A stretch of DNA of 64,000 nucleotides from Deltaproteobacteria bacterium (GTDB lineage: Bacteria; Desulfobacterota; Binatia; Binatales; Binataceae). Numbering within the stretch: the stretch's first letter is position 1; each line of letters begins with the position of its first letter. A model generated the notes under the pieces. The model worked only from the letters and a program-made list of their open reading frames with translations. It made no database searches and had not been told where the DNA came from. Position numbers and translations under genes: made by a program. The stretch spans positions 1 to 64,000 of the forward strand of contig JAFAHS010000380.1 in the NCBI GenBank assembly GCA_019237115.1, given 5' to 3'. Shown piece after piece: positions 34,064 to 43,491 of the stretch.

Positions 34064-34840
34064 CTATCGAGCCGGGGAGCGCGCTATCACGATGGGCTGG
34101 TGGTAACCGGTCCGCGCCGGCATCAGCCACCTGATCTTGGCCAGGCCACCCCGTCGAAGATGTTCACCGAGTTCGCCGCGCAGGAGTGCGTGAGACAGGC
34201 CGCCGTAGTGGCGAATCGTCCATCGCTCGCCGCGACCGCGCACAACGAACAAATGCTGATCGTAGGTCCTGCCATCGCGATGCCACTTCCAATACTGGAA
34301 TGACAAGCGCAGGTTGCCGGGCACGTCGGAGAGCGCCTGGGGCGTAAAGGTTGGATGTTCTCTCACGATGCGGTCGTAGTCGCGAATCGACGCGAGGAAC
34401 AGCCCGCCCGGTTTGAGTCGCGCCCTGACGCTGCGGGCCGCCCGTGCCAGGTCGCGAGCCGTCATCATGTGTGCAAGCGAGTTGTCGCAGCAAATCACCA
34501 CGTCGAACGTGCTGCTGACGCTGCGGCCGAGGTCGCCAAGGTCCGCGTGCGCGAAGGTGAGCTGTGCTCCCCGGGAGCGTGCTTCGCGGCGCGCCCGCTT
34601 CAGGGCAGGCCCGCTCAGATCGGTTGCATGAACACGGTACCCGCGGAGCGCAAGACCGATGGCCTGGGTACCGATACCGCACGCGCAATCGAGCAGGGCC
34701 AGCGGCGGCGCCCCAACCTCGCGGCGCACGATCCGATCGATCGCGCGCGATTGCGATTCGATGGCCGCATTCCAGTCCGCATAAATGAGATGGTAGTCAC
34801 GCGCGAGTCGGTCGTAGAAACGACGGACCGGATTTGGCAT
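34064..34840 (-). CDS. Class I SAM-dependent methyltransferase
   Basis: 258 residues. RRFYDRLARDYHLIYADWNAAIESQ at the N-terminus matches glycine/sarcosine-type and related small-molecule methyltransferases; the SAM loop is LLDCACGIGTQAIGLALRGY, followed by VHATDLSG, FAHADLGDL, FDVVICCDNSLAHM and the strand LKPGGLFLASIRDYD. The acceptor cannot be fixed; glycine betaine or related N-methylation is one possibility by family resemblance. Its ATG directly follows the stop of the histidine-phosphatase gene, so the two are translationally coupled. Confidence 0.85.
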   Translation of the reverse strand: MPNPVRRFYDRLARDYHLIYADWNAAIESQSRAIDRIVRREVGAPPLALLDCACGIGTQAIGLALRGYRVHATDLSGPALKRARREARSRGAQLTFAHADLGDLGRSVSSTFDVVICCDNSLAHMMTARDLARAARSVRARLKPGGLFLASIRDYDRIVREHPTFTPQALSDVPGNLRLSFQYWKWHRDGRTYDQHLFVVRGRGERWTIRHYGGLSHALLRGELGEHLRRGGLAKIRWLMPARTGYHQPIVIARSPAR

Positions 34841-35446
34841 TCACACGCTCTGTGGCCGCTTTCCGTTGCCGTTGGCGAGACCGAACAGGCGCCAGTGCCA
34901 GTAGCCGCCGGTCGCTCCGCGCCGCTGCACGCGCCATCCCTGGCGCTTGAGGTGGCGGCCGATCAGCCAATTGATGGTGCCATGCGCGACCACCGCGACC
35001 TTGTGATTGCTCGATGCGTACTCGGCCAGACGCCCGGCGGCGCGGCGTGAGCGCGCGCGGGCCTCGTCAATCGATTCGGCTCTGCCGTTGTAACCGGCGA
35101 CGTGGGAGATGCGGGTCAGCATGACCCACACTTCGGTCGGCAATTCGACCATTGGAATCGGCAGATGCGGAAGCGGGACCTCGTCAAGTTCGGTGAGCTG
35201 AACCACCGGAAGACCCCGCGCCAGGCGCAAGGCCGACTGGTAGGAGCGCGGCCGGTTGCTCGAGAGGAACAGGGCTGAGCCGCTGGCGATCTCGATAAGC
35301 TTTGGCGGAGGAGGACTGGCGGGGTCGAGTTCCGCCGCGTCGTAATCCGCCATCCAGCTTTTGAACTCGCGATGGCGGCAGCGGCGCGGCCATGCGAGAT
35401 TCGGGCGCCCGTGGCGGATCAGCAGGATTTGGCTGTTAAGCGGCAA
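34841..35446 (-). CDS. Histidine phosphatase superfamily protein
   Basis: 201 residues. The phosphohistidine motif LIRHGRPN stands at residues 8-15, with the second catalytic His in VAVVAHGTINWLIGRHL near the C-terminus, and an Arg (SNRPRSYQSALRLARG) in the expected RHG-family position. The family includes phosphoglycerate mutase-like phosphatases acting on sugar phosphates, cofactors or proteins. Abuts the downstream methyltransferase without a gap. Substrate unknown. Confidence 0.85.
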   Translation of the reverse strand: MPLNSQILLIRHGRPNLAWPRRCRHREFKSWMADYDAAELDPASPPPPKLIEIASGSALFLSSNRPRSYQSALRLARGLPVVQLTELDEVPLPHLPIPMVELPTEVWVMLTRISHVAGYNGRAESIDEARARSRRAAGRLAEYASSNHKVAVVAHGTINWLIGRHLKRQGWRVQRRGATGGYWHWRLFGLANGNGKRPQSV

Positions 35447-35461
35447 CCGGCACCCCTACCG

Positions 35462-36436
35462 TCAAAGCCCTTTGGCGAAATCCACCAGCAGCTGGTTTAT
35501 CTGCTGAGGACGTTCCTGCTGAATCCAATGCCCTGCGTCCGGGATGATCTTTATCGTGCGGCAATCGGGCATCGAAGCTGCGACTATCTTGCGCGCGTCG
35601 CCCCCAATCATCGCGAGCATCGTGATTACCACGTCGTGCTCGCCGACTGCGAACAGCGAGGGCTGACGAAGCTTTGCTCCATCGAGAAATCCGGTCAGCT
35701 CCCAGTTGCGGTCGAAGTTGCGATACCAGTTGATACCGCCGCGAAACCCTGCCCGCTTGAACTCCGCGGCGAAAAACTCCAGGTCCGCTTCCTTAAGCCA
35801 CGCCGGCAACTTCTTTGGCACGACTCCCGACTCGATGAACTTCTTGCTGCGCGGAAACAGAAACTGCCAGCGCTCCTCCGGCGGCGGATCGCCCGACGCG
35901 CCGTACAGCATCATCGCCATCGACCGCCGCGGGTCCGCCTCGAGTTCCTTTTCAACTCGTCCCGGCTCCTGGAAATAACTCTGATAGAAGTTCTTGTCGG
36001 TTCCTTCGAGCGCCTTCCATCCGATACTCGGGCGGATCGGGCCGCGCGGCATGTAAGGAACACTGAGCAGCGCACATGCGCGAAAGATGTCGGGACGGAG
36101 CAGTGACGAATGCCACGCGACCGGCGCGCCCCAGTCGTGGCCCACGATGATCGCCCGCGACTCTTTAAGCCCGCCGACCAGCCCGACCATGTCGCCGACC
36201 AGACTGAGGATGTTGTAGGAATCGATCGCCTCTGGCGCTTCGGTTTGTCCATAACCCCGCTGATCAGGCGCCACCGCCCGAAAGCCCGCCGCGGCAAGCG
36301 CGGGAATCTGGTGGCGCCACGAGTACCAGGATTCAGGCCACCCGTGGCACAACACCACGAGAGGGCCCGAGCCCTGCTCGACGTAGTGCAGCTTGATGCC
36401 GTTGGTGGTGACGAAGTGGTGCTGCAGGTCGGTCAT
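35462..36436 (-). CDS. Alpha/beta hydrolase, epoxide-hydrolase-like (copy 2)
   Basis: 324 residues: CHGWPESWYSWRHQIPALAAAGFRAVAPDQRGYGQT, nucleophile Asp in GHDWGAPVAW, and catalytic His in AGHWIQQERP. The whole protein parallels copy 1 at 24626 (shared SWRHQI, GHDWG, HWxQQE[KR]P blocks) with a different cap, so the two are diverged paralogues. Fifteen bases upstream of the histidine-phosphatase gene, it may be the first gene of a three-gene unit. Probable role: hydrolysis of epoxides or related substrates. Confidence 0.88.
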   Translation of the reverse strand: MTDLQHHFVTTNGIKLHYVEQGSGPLVVLCHGWPESWYSWRHQIPALAAAGFRAVAPDQRGYGQTEAPEAIDSYNILSLVGDMVGLVGGLKESRAIIVGHDWGAPVAWHSSLLRPDIFRACALLSVPYMPRGPIRPSIGWKALEGTDKNFYQSYFQEPGRVEKELEADPRRSMAMMLYGASGDPPPEERWQFLFPRSKKFIESGVVPKKLPAWLKEADLEFFAAEFKRAGFRGGINWYRNFDRNWELTGFLDGAKLRQPSLFAVGEHDVVITMLAMIGGDARKIVAASMPDCRTIKIIPDAGHWIQQERPQQINQLLVDFAKGL

Positions 36437-36617
36437 GAGAGCTCTCCCGGTAGCTGCGGATTACTACCGCGCGGCAAGTGTGGCAAGCCGCTGAACGTCG
36501 ACGTTTACGACCCGACCGGAACTGGAAAATTCGCGACCCGCGGGTTGTCCCACTCTGGGAACCCGGCTATCTCCCCATTCGCCGGCCGGGGTCAAGGGAA
36601 TTATCCCGCACTGACGC

Positions 36618-37592
36618 CTACGAGTGCTTCAGTTTTTTCATTTCTTCGGCCATTTCGGGGACCGCCTTGAACAGGTCCGCGACCAGGCCATAGTCGGCGA
36701 CATTGAAGATGGGGGCTTCTTCGTCCTTATTGATCGCGACAATTACCTTGGAGTCCTTCATACCGGCCAGATGCTGAATTGCCCCGGAGATTCCGATCGC
36801 GACATACAACTCCGGTGCAACTACCTTGCCGGTCTGCCCCACCTGCAGATCGTTAGGCACGAAGCCCGCGTCCACGGCGGCGCGCGATGCGCCCATGGCG
36901 GCGCCCATCTCATCGACCAGCGGTTCGAGCACGGTCTTGAAATTGTCGCCGGACTTGAGCCCGCGGCCTCCCGACACCACGATGCGCGCTTCGGTGAGCT
37001 GCGGACGATCGCTTTTGGTCTGATTGAAAGACACGAATTGGGTCTTGGTCGCGGCCGCGTCGATCTCCGCATCGACCATCTCGACCGGGGCCGGGTCCGA
37101 GCCCGGCTTGGCCGCATCGAAGGCAGTGCCACGAACCGTGATGACCTTAACCGGGCCGTCCAGCTCGATGGTGGCCATCGCGTTACCCGCGTACATCGGG
37201 CGCACGTAGGTGCCATCGTCGTTGATCGCGGTGATTTCCGAAGCCATCGGCGCGTTGAGACGCGCCGCGAGTCGGGGTAGCAGGTCCTTGCCTATCGCGG
37301 TCGCGGTCGCGAGCAGGAATTCCGCACCGGTTTGCTTGATCAGAGCGGTGAGCGCGGCCGCATGCGCATCGGCGAGGTAATTTTTCAGATTCGCGTGGGT
37401 CAGTGCGATTGCCTTGGCAACGCCGTACTTGGCAATTTCGGCTGCCAGACCTTCCGGCGCGTCGCCGGCAACCACGGCGATCGCCTGTCCGCCGCGCTTG
37501 CCCGCCAGTTCGAGACCTGCGTGCACGGCAGTCAATGTGGTCTTGGGGAAATGACTCCCCTGATGTTCAGCGAAAATAAGCACGTCACCCAT
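36618..37592 (-). CDS. etfA: Electron transfer flavoprotein alpha subunit
   Basis: 324 residues. N-terminal domain I of the ETF fold and C-terminal FAD domain with the diagnostic [17 protein letters not shown] and [47 protein letters not shown] segments. ETF alpha holds the FAD that accepts electrons from acyl-CoA and other flavin dehydrogenases. It follows etfB on the same strand with a 72-base gap. The membrane partner is probably the HdrD-like protein at 21522. Confidence 0.95.
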   Translation of the reverse strand: MGDVLIFAEHQGSHFPKTTLTAVHAGLELAGKRGGQAIAVVAGDAPEGLAAEIAKYGVAKAIALTHANLKNYLADAHAAALTALIKQTGAEFLLATATAIGKDLLPRLAARLNAPMASEITAINDDGTYVRPMYAGNAMATIELDGPVKVITVRGTAFDAAKPGSDPAPVEMVDAEIDAAATKTQFVSFNQTKSDRPQLTEARIVVSGGRGLKSGDNFKTVLEPLVDEMGAAMGASRAAVDAGFVPNDLQVGQTGKVVAPELYVAIGISGAIQHLAGMKDSKVIVAINKDEEAPIFNVADYGLVADLFKAVPEMAEEMKKLKHS

Positions 37593-37664
37593 TGGTTCAC
37601 TCCGCTGCCCGCTGTGCGCCGCGCTGGCGGTCGCCTGCGGACGTTGAAAAACTCGTCGCTATCC

Positions 37665-38411
37665 TCAGATCACCTTGGCCTCGGTATGCAGGACCTGCAC
37701 CAATTCCTGCACCGAGCCCACTTTCTTTCCGGCCTGCCGTTTTGGTGGCGCCGCCAGCGTCTTCACCTTGAGCTTCGCTGCAAGGTCGACACCGAGACTC
37801 TCGGCAGGAAGTTCCTTCAGTTCTTTTTTGCGCGCCTTCATGATTCCCGGGAGCGACGCGTAGCGCGGTTCGTTGAGACGCAGATCGGTGGTAATGACGG
37901 CGGGGAGGTTGAACGAGATTGTTTCCAGGCCGCCATCGACTTCGCGCGTGACCGTGACCTTCTGGTCTGCGAACTCCACTTTGGAGGCGAAAGTTGCCTG
38001 CGGCCATCCCAGCATCTCGGCCAGCATCTGGCCGACCTGGTTGGAGTCGTCATCAATCGCCTGCTTGCCGAGCAACACCAGTTCCGGTTTTTCGTCGCTA
38101 ACTACCTTGGCCAGAATTCGCGCGATCGCGAGCGAATCCAGCGCGCCGTCGTTCTTGACCAGAATCGCGCGGTCGGCGCCCATCGCAAGCCCGGTACGAA
38201 GCTGCTCCTGCCAGGCGGTTTGACCGACCGTAACCAGCACCACCTCGCCCGACTGCTTCTCCTTGATGCGGAGCGCTTCTTCGATGGCTATCTCGTCGAA
38301 GGGGTTGATGACCCACTTGACGTTGTCGGTTGCGATTCCGGAACCATCGGGCAGCACGCGGATGGTGGTTGCCGGGTCGGGCACGCGTTTGATGGGGACC
38401 AGGATTTTCAC
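37665..38411 (-). CDS. etfB: Electron transfer flavoprotein beta subunit
   Basis: 248 residues: [19 protein letters not shown] start, the AMP-binding [16 protein letters not shown] and the [14 protein letters not shown] [13 protein letters not shown], then [35 protein letters not shown], all canonical for ETF beta. The recognition-loop segment [18 protein letters not shown] contacts the dehydrogenase partner. It forms an etfB-etfA unit downstream of an IclR regulator gene (218-base gap), which may control it. Confidence 0.95.
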   Translation of the reverse strand: MKILVPIKRVPDPATTIRVLPDGSGIATDNVKWVINPFDEIAIEEALRIKEKQSGEVVLVTVGQTAWQEQLRTGLAMGADRAILVKNDGALDSLAIARILAKVVSDEKPELVLLGKQAIDDDSNQVGQMLAEMLGWPQATFASKVEFADQKVTVTREVDGGLETISFNLPAVITTDLRLNEPRYASLPGIMKARKKELKELPAESLGVDLAAKLKVKTLAAPPKRQAGKKVGSVQELVQVLHTEAKVI

Positions 38412-38629
38412 GGTAGTATTACTCCACGCATATGGTCATGCGGCTATGAGAATCGCACGAATGCTCGGGAGGGGAGCGATAAACGCAACGAAACTAACAG
38501 CGGCCTTTATTTCAGTCAAACTTCTAGCGATGAGCGGAACTCCGCGGATTAAGCAGATTTTGGTAGTCAGGCTCGTGGGGGTCTGCCAATCCGTGGAAAT
38601 CGTCGCAGCTGCGGGACCTGTGATTTTTC

Positions 38630-39412
38630 TTACTCGTTGAAGCCCAGGCGACGTGAGACGTCGCCGCCCGCTTCCAGCAGCGCAGGAATGAGTTCCGTGC
38701 TTATGCGCTCGGACGCGAGCCGGTAGGCAGGTCCCGCGATGGCAAGCGATCCAACCACCAGGCGCGTGTAGTCGCGAATGGGCACCGCGACGGAATTGAC
38801 TTCCTCGACAAATTCTCCGGTATCGATCGCGTAGCCGTCACGGGCGACCGCTTGCAATTGGTCGACCAGTTGAGTGCGGTCCACGATCGTGCGATCGGTG
38901 AAACGCTTCTGGTGTTCGGGAAGCGTTGAGCGCAGCTGCTCTTCGGGATCGAACGCGAGATGGACCTTGCCGGCTGCCGTGCAGTGCAGCGGGAGCGTCA
39001 GTCCCACGGGGGGCATGATGCGCACCGCGCGATCCTCCGGTTCGGCCGCTTCGAGCGGAACCACCCCGTCACGGCGCAGGATTGCGACATACGCGCTTTC
39101 GCGGCATTTTCGTGCGAGATCTGAGAGGATGGGACGAGCCTGGCGCACCAACCCCATATGATGGATATAACGGCGACCGAGCAGCAGGCATTTGATTCCG
39201 AGTCGATAGTTTTCGGTTGCTTTGTTTTGTTCGATATAACTGCGGGCTTCCAACGTCGCCAGCAGGCGAAAGACGTTATTTTTGTGCAGCTTGAGCCGCT
39301 TGGATAACTCGGTGACGCCCAGTTCGTCGACGTCACCAAAAAACTGTTCCAGCACGTCCAGGGCGTGGGCGACAGACTGGATCACGTAGTTGGTTTTGTC
39401 GCGTCGGACCAT
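38630..39412 (-). CDS. IclR family transcriptional regulator
   Basis: 260 residues. N-terminal winged HTH (LGVTELSKRLKLHKNNVFRLLATLEARSYIEQN, about 33-65) and the C-terminal IclR effector domain with HCTAAGKVHLAFDPEE and the closing VNSVAVPIRDYTRLVVGSLAIAGPAYRL. IclR regulators typically sense acids or aromatic catabolites. Located directly upstream of etfBA on the same strand, and divergent from the methyltransferase-VOC-AKR genes, so it could control either. Confidence 0.88.
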   Translation of the reverse strand: MVRRDKTNYVIQSVAHALDVLEQFFGDVDELGVTELSKRLKLHKNNVFRLLATLEARSYIEQNKATENYRLGIKCLLLGRRYIHHMGLVRQARPILSDLARKCRESAYVAILRRDGVVPLEAAEPEDRAVRIMPPVGLTLPLHCTAAGKVHLAFDPEEQLRSTLPEHQKRFTDRTIVDRTQLVDQLQAVARDGYAIDTGEFVEEVNSVAVPIRDYTRLVVGSLAIAGPAYRLASERISTELIPALLEAGGDVSRRLGFNE

Positions 39413-39599
39413 CGGGTTTCGGACGCTTGGCGGCGACCAGACCCAAGCCGGAGCAGGCGCCTTTGTAAAAGTGTTTTAATCTAGACAGGGTGTCCGAATC
39501 ATGTCAACGAGAACTCCGGATTCGCCGGAAAATTGTCCTAAGATGCTGATAATAAAGGACTTTCAACTTCGCGTCTGAGGCTGGCCGAGGACTCCCTCA

Positions 39600-40241
39600 A
39601 TGGCTGACACTTTCCCTGCGGAATTCTTTCGGCGGATCGATGAAACTGACGATGAGCTGTTCTATAGCCAGCCGCGGCGCGTCGTGCATATCGACGACGG
39701 TGCCATCAGAAAGGTCGGACAAATCTTTGCGCGGCTTCTGCCCCAGGGCGGCGCAATTCTCGATCTGATGAGCAGCTGGCGCTCGCACGTACCGGACCAG
39801 GTGCGGCCTGCGCGGTTGGTGGGCCTCGGGATGAATCGGCCCGAAATGGAGGATAATCCTGCGCTGACCGAGATTGTCATACACAATCTCAATCAAAATC
39901 CGCTGCTTCCATTCGCCGACTCCGAGTTTGACGGCGCCGTAGTGACGGTTTCCATCCAGTACATGACGCGCCCGGTCGAGATATTTCGTGGGGTGGGCAA
40001 GGTTCTCAAGCCCGGCGCGCCATTTATCGTTTCGTTTTCCAACCGGATGTTTCCGACCAAGGCGGTCGCGATTTGGCATTCGCTGGGCGAATTCGATCGC
40101 GTGCGGCTGGTATCGCGCTACTTTCAGGAGTCACGCAACTTTGAGAATATGGAGGTCATCGACATGAGTGCGCCCACCGACCCTCCATCCGATCCGATTT
40201 GGGCGGTGGTCGGGTATCGCAAGCACGAGGGTCAGCGGTGA
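39600..40241 (+). CDS. SAM-dependent methyltransferase-like protein
   Basis: 213 residues. A shortened class I fold: GGAILDLMSSWRSHVP replaces the usual glycine-rich SAM loop, then VGLGMNRPEME, IHNLNQNPLLPFADSEFDGAVVTVSIQYMTRPVEIFRGVGKVLKPGAPFIVSFSNR, and FPTKAVAIW. The DLMSSWRSH form of the loop is found in a widespread set of uncharacterised methyltransferase-like proteins. ATG 39600 follows a clear intergenic region; the stop overlaps the GTG of the following VOC gene (GTGA). Confidence 0.8.
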   Translation: MADTFPAEFFRRIDETDDELFYSQPRRVVHIDDGAIRKVGQIFARLLPQGGAILDLMSSWRSHVPDQVRPARLVGLGMNRPEMEDNPALTEIVIHNLNQNPLLPFADSEFDGAVVTVSIQYMTRPVEIFRGVGKVLKPGAPFIVSFSNRMFPTKAVAIWHSLGEFDRVRLVSRYFQESRNFENMEVIDMSAPTDPPSDPIWAVVGYRKHEGQR

Positions 40242-40633
40242 TCCGGCACAGCGGCCTGCGCCATCTGGCGCTGACGGTTAGCGATGTCGATCGGGCCAGC
40301 GCATTTTACCAGCACGTGTTCGGCATGAAGATTGTCTGGCAACCGGATCCCGAAAACGTGTATCTGAGTTCGGGCTGCGACAACCTGGCATTGCATCGCG
40401 GCGCGGGCGGCGACCCATCGGCGCAGCGTCTCGATCACCTGGGTTTCATCTCCTCGACGATCGCAGACCTCGAGTCCGCCTGGGAGTGGGCGCAGGCTGA
40501 ACGGCTGGATATCGTGCATCCGCTGAAACGCCATCGCGACGGGTCGGTTTCATTCTATATCCGCGACCCCGACGGCAATGTCATCCAGGTTCTGTACGAA
40601 CCCAACATCAGTCCACGGCGCATCGGGTCTTGA
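40238..40633 (+). CDS. VOC family protein (glyoxalase/dioxygenase fold)
   Basis: 131 residues from GTG 40238, overlapping the preceding stop by four bases (GTGA). One VOC domain: RHLALTVSDVDRASAFYQHVFGMKIVW with a conserved His, LDHLGFISSTIADLE with a second His, and FYIRDPDGNVIQVLYEP with Glu/Asp region. It resembles glyoxalase I/fosfomycin-type proteins more than the PhnB type at 5371-8388. Probable role in ligand modification or sequestration; in an apparent operon with the methyltransferase and the AKR gene 40 bases on. Confidence 0.85.
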   Translation: MIRHSGLRHLALTVSDVDRASAFYQHVFGMKIVWQPDPENVYLSSGCDNLALHRGAGGDPSAQRLDHLGFISSTIADLESAWEWAQAERLDIVHPLKRHRDGSVSFYIRDPDGNVIQVLYEPNISPRRIGS

Positions 40634-40672
40634 GCGCGCCGGACCTCGGCCGCCGCGGCCCCGGAGGAAACC

Positions 40673-41782
40673 ATGCTGAAAGGCCGAGCCACGGCAGAAG
40701 GCACCCGCGCGTACGCATCGCGATTTCCCCGGTTGCCGGGAAATTTTCGCCCGATGATCGGTCTGGACGTTTCGTCCATCGGTATCGGCACCTACCTGGG
40801 AGAGCCGGATGAGGAAACCGACCGCGAGTACGAGGGCGCCATCGCAGCCGCCCTGCGCGGCGGGATAAACCTGGTCGACACCGCGGTGAACTATCGTTTT
40901 CAGCGCGGTGAACGGACCATAGGCAGGGCTATCGCGGACCTGGTCAACCGCGGCGAGCTACGCCGCGAAGAAGTGATCGTTGCAACCAAGGGCGGTTACA
41001 TCACGTTTGATGGAGAAGTTCCGCCCAATCCACGCGCCTGGTTTGAACAACAGTTCGTGCGAAGCGGAATCGTGGGACCCAACGACATGGTCGAGGGCTC
41101 GCATTGCATGACGCCCAGGTGGCTCACAGCGATGCTAGAGCTGTCGCGCGCGAATCTCGGGCTTGAAACCATCGACATCTACTACCTGCACAATCCCGAA
41201 ACCCAGCTCAACGCGGTGCCGCGCGCGGAATTCTTAAGTCGGATCCGCGAGGCCTTCGAAATGCTCGAGCGCGCGGCTGCGGATGGCAAAATCGGGGTTT
41301 ACGGCACAGCGACCTGGAACGGCTACCGCGTGGCCGCCACCGAGCGCGCCTGGCTCTCGCTCGACGAATTGTGGCGAGTCGCGGGCGAGGTGGGCGGCGA
41401 GCACCATCATTTTCGGGCACTGCAGCTCCCCTACAATCTCGCGATGCCGGAGGCGGTGACGCTGGCCAATCAACCCGTCAACCAACAGCGCGGAACCACC
41501 CTGGCGGTCGCCAGCGCCATGGGAATCGGAGTTTGCGCCAGCGCATCGCTATTGCAGGGCCGCCTGGCGAAGGGGCTGCCGCCGATTTTGCGGGAGGCGT
41601 TTGACAGGTTCGGCTCCGATGCTCAGCGTTCGATTCAATTTGTCCGCTCGACGCCGGGAATCAACGTCGCGCTGGTGGGAATGAAATCCGCGGCGCACGT
41701 CGCGGACACGCTGGCGACGGCAGCCCACCCGCCGGCTACCCAGGAGCAGCTGATGAAACTCTTCCAGCCGGCGAAATCCTAG
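40673..41782 (+). CDS. Aldo/keto reductase family oxidoreductase
   Basis: 369 residues, TIM-barrel AKR. Characteristic DTAVNYRFQRGERTIGRAI (the catalytic Tyr and the Asp before it), VIVATKGGYI with the active-site Lys, and IDIYYLHNPETQ with the His. C-terminal NADPH-binding region SIQFVRSTPGINVALVGMKSAAHV. The N-terminal part is longer than in typical AKRs, and the loop around ITFDGEVPPNPRAWFEQQF is an insertion. NAD(P)H-dependent reduction of an aldehyde or ketone is likely; substrate unknown. Confidence 0.88.
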   Translation: MLKGRATAEGTRAYASRFPRLPGNFRPMIGLDVSSIGIGTYLGEPDEETDREYEGAIAAALRGGINLVDTAVNYRFQRGERTIGRAIADLVNRGELRREEVIVATKGGYITFDGEVPPNPRAWFEQQFVRSGIVGPNDMVEGSHCMTPRWLTAMLELSRANLGLETIDIYYLHNPETQLNAVPRAEFLSRIREAFEMLERAAADGKIGVYGTATWNGYRVAATERAWLSLDELWRVAGEVGGEHHHFRALQLPYNLAMPEAVTLANQPVNQQRGTTLAVASAMGIGVCASASLLQGRLAKGLPPILREAFDRFGSDAQRSIQFVRSTPGINVALVGMKSAAHVADTLATAAHPPATQEQLMKLFQPAKS

Positions 41783-41825
41783 TTTTCCCGGCTGGTTTCC
41801 GAACCCGAAGTTAAGCCGAGTCGGC

Positions 41826-41845
41826 CTGGGCGTTCCCCACGCCAG
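41826..41845 (+). terminator. Hairpin after the aldo/keto reductase gene
   Basis: CTG(G)GCGT-TCCCC-ACGCCAG forms seven pairs with one bulged base, about 45 bases below the AKR stop. No T-run follows, so it would not act as a standard intrinsic terminator. Confidence 0.3.
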
Positions 41846-42010
41846 CTGCCGGTCGGGCAAGTTCAGAAAGACGATTTTCGACTTCCTGCCCGCGCCGTCG
41901 CGGGGACCAAGTCTTCGCCGTTGCGCTGCTCCCATTCCCGGCCCTGCCGTGCCCGATAAATGCGCAGGAATTAGGCGGGAATATTTTCATTGCGTGCGGG
42001 TCATCTATGT

Positions 42011-42035
42011 GAACGCGCGTTGCTGGCGCGCGTTC
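42011..42035 (+). promoter_or_regulatory. Perfect inverted repeat just before the ribosome-binding site of metallophosphoesterase copy 2
   Basis: GAACGCGCG-TTGCTGG-CGCGCGTTC has 9-base arms and a 7-base loop, ending one base before GGAGGTGG (42037-42044), itself five bases from ATG 42049. It is either an mRNA hairpin that spaces or limits translation, or a DNA operator. Confidence 0.5.
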
Positions 42036-42048
42036 CGGAGGTGGCACG

Positions 42049-43050
42049 ATGCAAAACCCACTGGATCGCCGCTCGTTCCTGCGTATTGCGGGGACTTCGC
42101 TATCGATCGGCGCGCTGTACAGCGCCTTCGCCCCGCTCGCGCACGGGGCAGGTGGCGCGATTCTGACCCGAACCCTCAACGAGCTCAACGGCGAAGCGCC
42201 CGGCGCGTTTTCATTCATTCAACTGAGCGACACGCACGTCGGGTTCAACGGCCCGCCGGATCCACTCGGCACCCGGGCTTTTGAAAATGCGGTCGCCACC
42301 ATCAACCGGCTTAGGCGGAGGCCCGAGCTGGTCATCGTCACGGGTGATCTGACTCACGATGCCGACTCGCCCGACGAGCACGCCAAGCGGTACCGGCTCT
42401 TCAAGGAAATCGCCGGACGGATCGGCGGCGCGCAGATCAAGGTGGTCCCCGGCGAAAACGACGCCGCGCTGGATGGCGGAGTGATGTTCCGCGAATTCAT
42501 GGGACCGACCTACTACTCATTCGACCATCGCGGCGTGCATTTCGTCGCACTCGACAACGTTTCCAGCGGGAAGCCCGCGGTCGGGCCCGCGCAGCTGGCC
42601 TGGATGAAAGCCGACCTGGCGCGCTTTCCGAGCAGCGCTCCCATCATCGTGTACACGCACCGTCCGCTTTTCGACCTCAAGCCGGAATGGGAGTGGTTCA
42701 CCAGCGACGGCAACCAGGTGCTCAACGCACTGGCGGGGTACGAGAACGTGACGATTCTCTACGGGCATATCCATCGTGAGAACTTTCATCAGCGCGGTAC
42801 CACCAAGATGTACGCCGCACGCTCGTTGATCTTCGCGTTTCCCGACCCGCAGACCACCGGGGCCAAGCGGCCCGCGCCATTCGACCAGGACCATCCCTTC
42901 CAGAATCTGGGTCTGCGCCGCGTCACGGGCGACGCGGGCGGTCGCGAGCTGCGCGTCGAGGACGTGGAGCTCTCGATGAACCAATACTCCGGCACCGTCG
43001 GGATGGATCAAATCCTCAAGCATGGAAAGGGAGACTCGGTCGACGAATGA
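42049..43050 (+). CDS. Tat-exported calcineurin-like metallophosphoesterase (copy 2)
   Basis: 333 residues with a Tat signal (DRRSFLRIAGTSLSIGALYSA, residues 6-26) and the metallophosphoesterase motifs ISDTH-type LSDTHVG, TGDLTHD, PGENDAAL (a GNHD position changed to GEND), YTHRPLF and YGHIHREN. It is a paralogue of copy 1 at 13228 but lacks the 40-residue insertion before motif IV. First gene of a unit with a CuA-type cupredoxin (ATGA overlap), an ECF sigma factor and an anti-sigma factor. Likely a periplasmic phosphodiesterase with a redox-linked role. Confidence 0.88.
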   Translation: MQNPLDRRSFLRIAGTSLSIGALYSAFAPLAHGAGGAILTRTLNELNGEAPGAFSFIQLSDTHVGFNGPPDPLGTRAFENAVATINRLRRRPELVIVTGDLTHDADSPDEHAKRYRLFKEIAGRIGGAQIKVVPGENDAALDGGVMFREFMGPTYYSFDHRGVHFVALDNVSSGKPAVGPAQLAWMKADLARFPSSAPIIVYTHRPLFDLKPEWEWFTSDGNQVLNALAGYENVTILYGHIHRENFHQRGTTKMYAARSLIFAFPDPQTTGAKRPAPFDQDHPFQNLGLRRVTGDAGGRELRVEDVELSMNQYSGTVGMDQILKHGKGDSVDE

Positions 43051-43439
43051 ACTCGCAAAACAAACGCAGAACAATCGCGCTCGCATTCACGCTGGTCGGG
43101 GCCGCATTGATTAGTGGCTCGGGAGGCGGGTGGTCGACTCGGCGGGTGCTGGCAGCCGAGCAGCCGCAGGTTATCGAAATCAAGGCGAAGAAGTTCGAGT
43201 TCTCGCCGGGCAAAATCACCTTGAAAAAAGGTGCGCCGGTCGTACTCCGGCTAAGTACTGAAGATCGTTCGCATGGATTCTTCGTAAAACCACTGGGCAT
43301 CGACGCCGACATCGAGCCTGGGCAGTTCACCGACGTCGCCATCACACCCGATGCCACGGGCGAATATGCGGTGATTTGCGACCACTACTGCGGTCTTGGC
43401 CACGGCAACATGAAGATGACTGTGACCGTAGTTCAGTGA
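43047..43439 (+). CDS. CuA-type cupredoxin (cytochrome oxidase subunit II-like), exported
   Basis: 130 residues. Signal peptide or N-terminal anchor (IALAFTLVGAALISGSGGG), then a cupredoxin fold: IEIKAKKFEFSPGKITLKKGAPVVLRLSTEDRSHGFFVKPLGIDADIEPG with the first His ligand, and CDHYCGLGHGNMKM, whose Cys-x3-Cys-x3-His-x2-Met spacing is that of the binuclear CuA site. It lacks the two transmembrane helices of true subunit II. It probably moves electrons in the periplasm. Starts inside the metallophosphoesterase stop codon (ATGA). Confidence 0.9.
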   Translation: MNSQNKRRTIALAFTLVGAALISGSGGGWSTRRVLAAEQPQVIEIKAKKFEFSPGKITLKKGAPVVLRLSTEDRSHGFFVKPLGIDADIEPGQFTDVAITPDATGEYAVICDHYCGLGHGNMKMTVTVVQ

Positions 43440-43491
43440 CCGACTATTGCAATTGAGTCTTGCAGCTCGCAGGGAATAAAATCGCGCCGCC

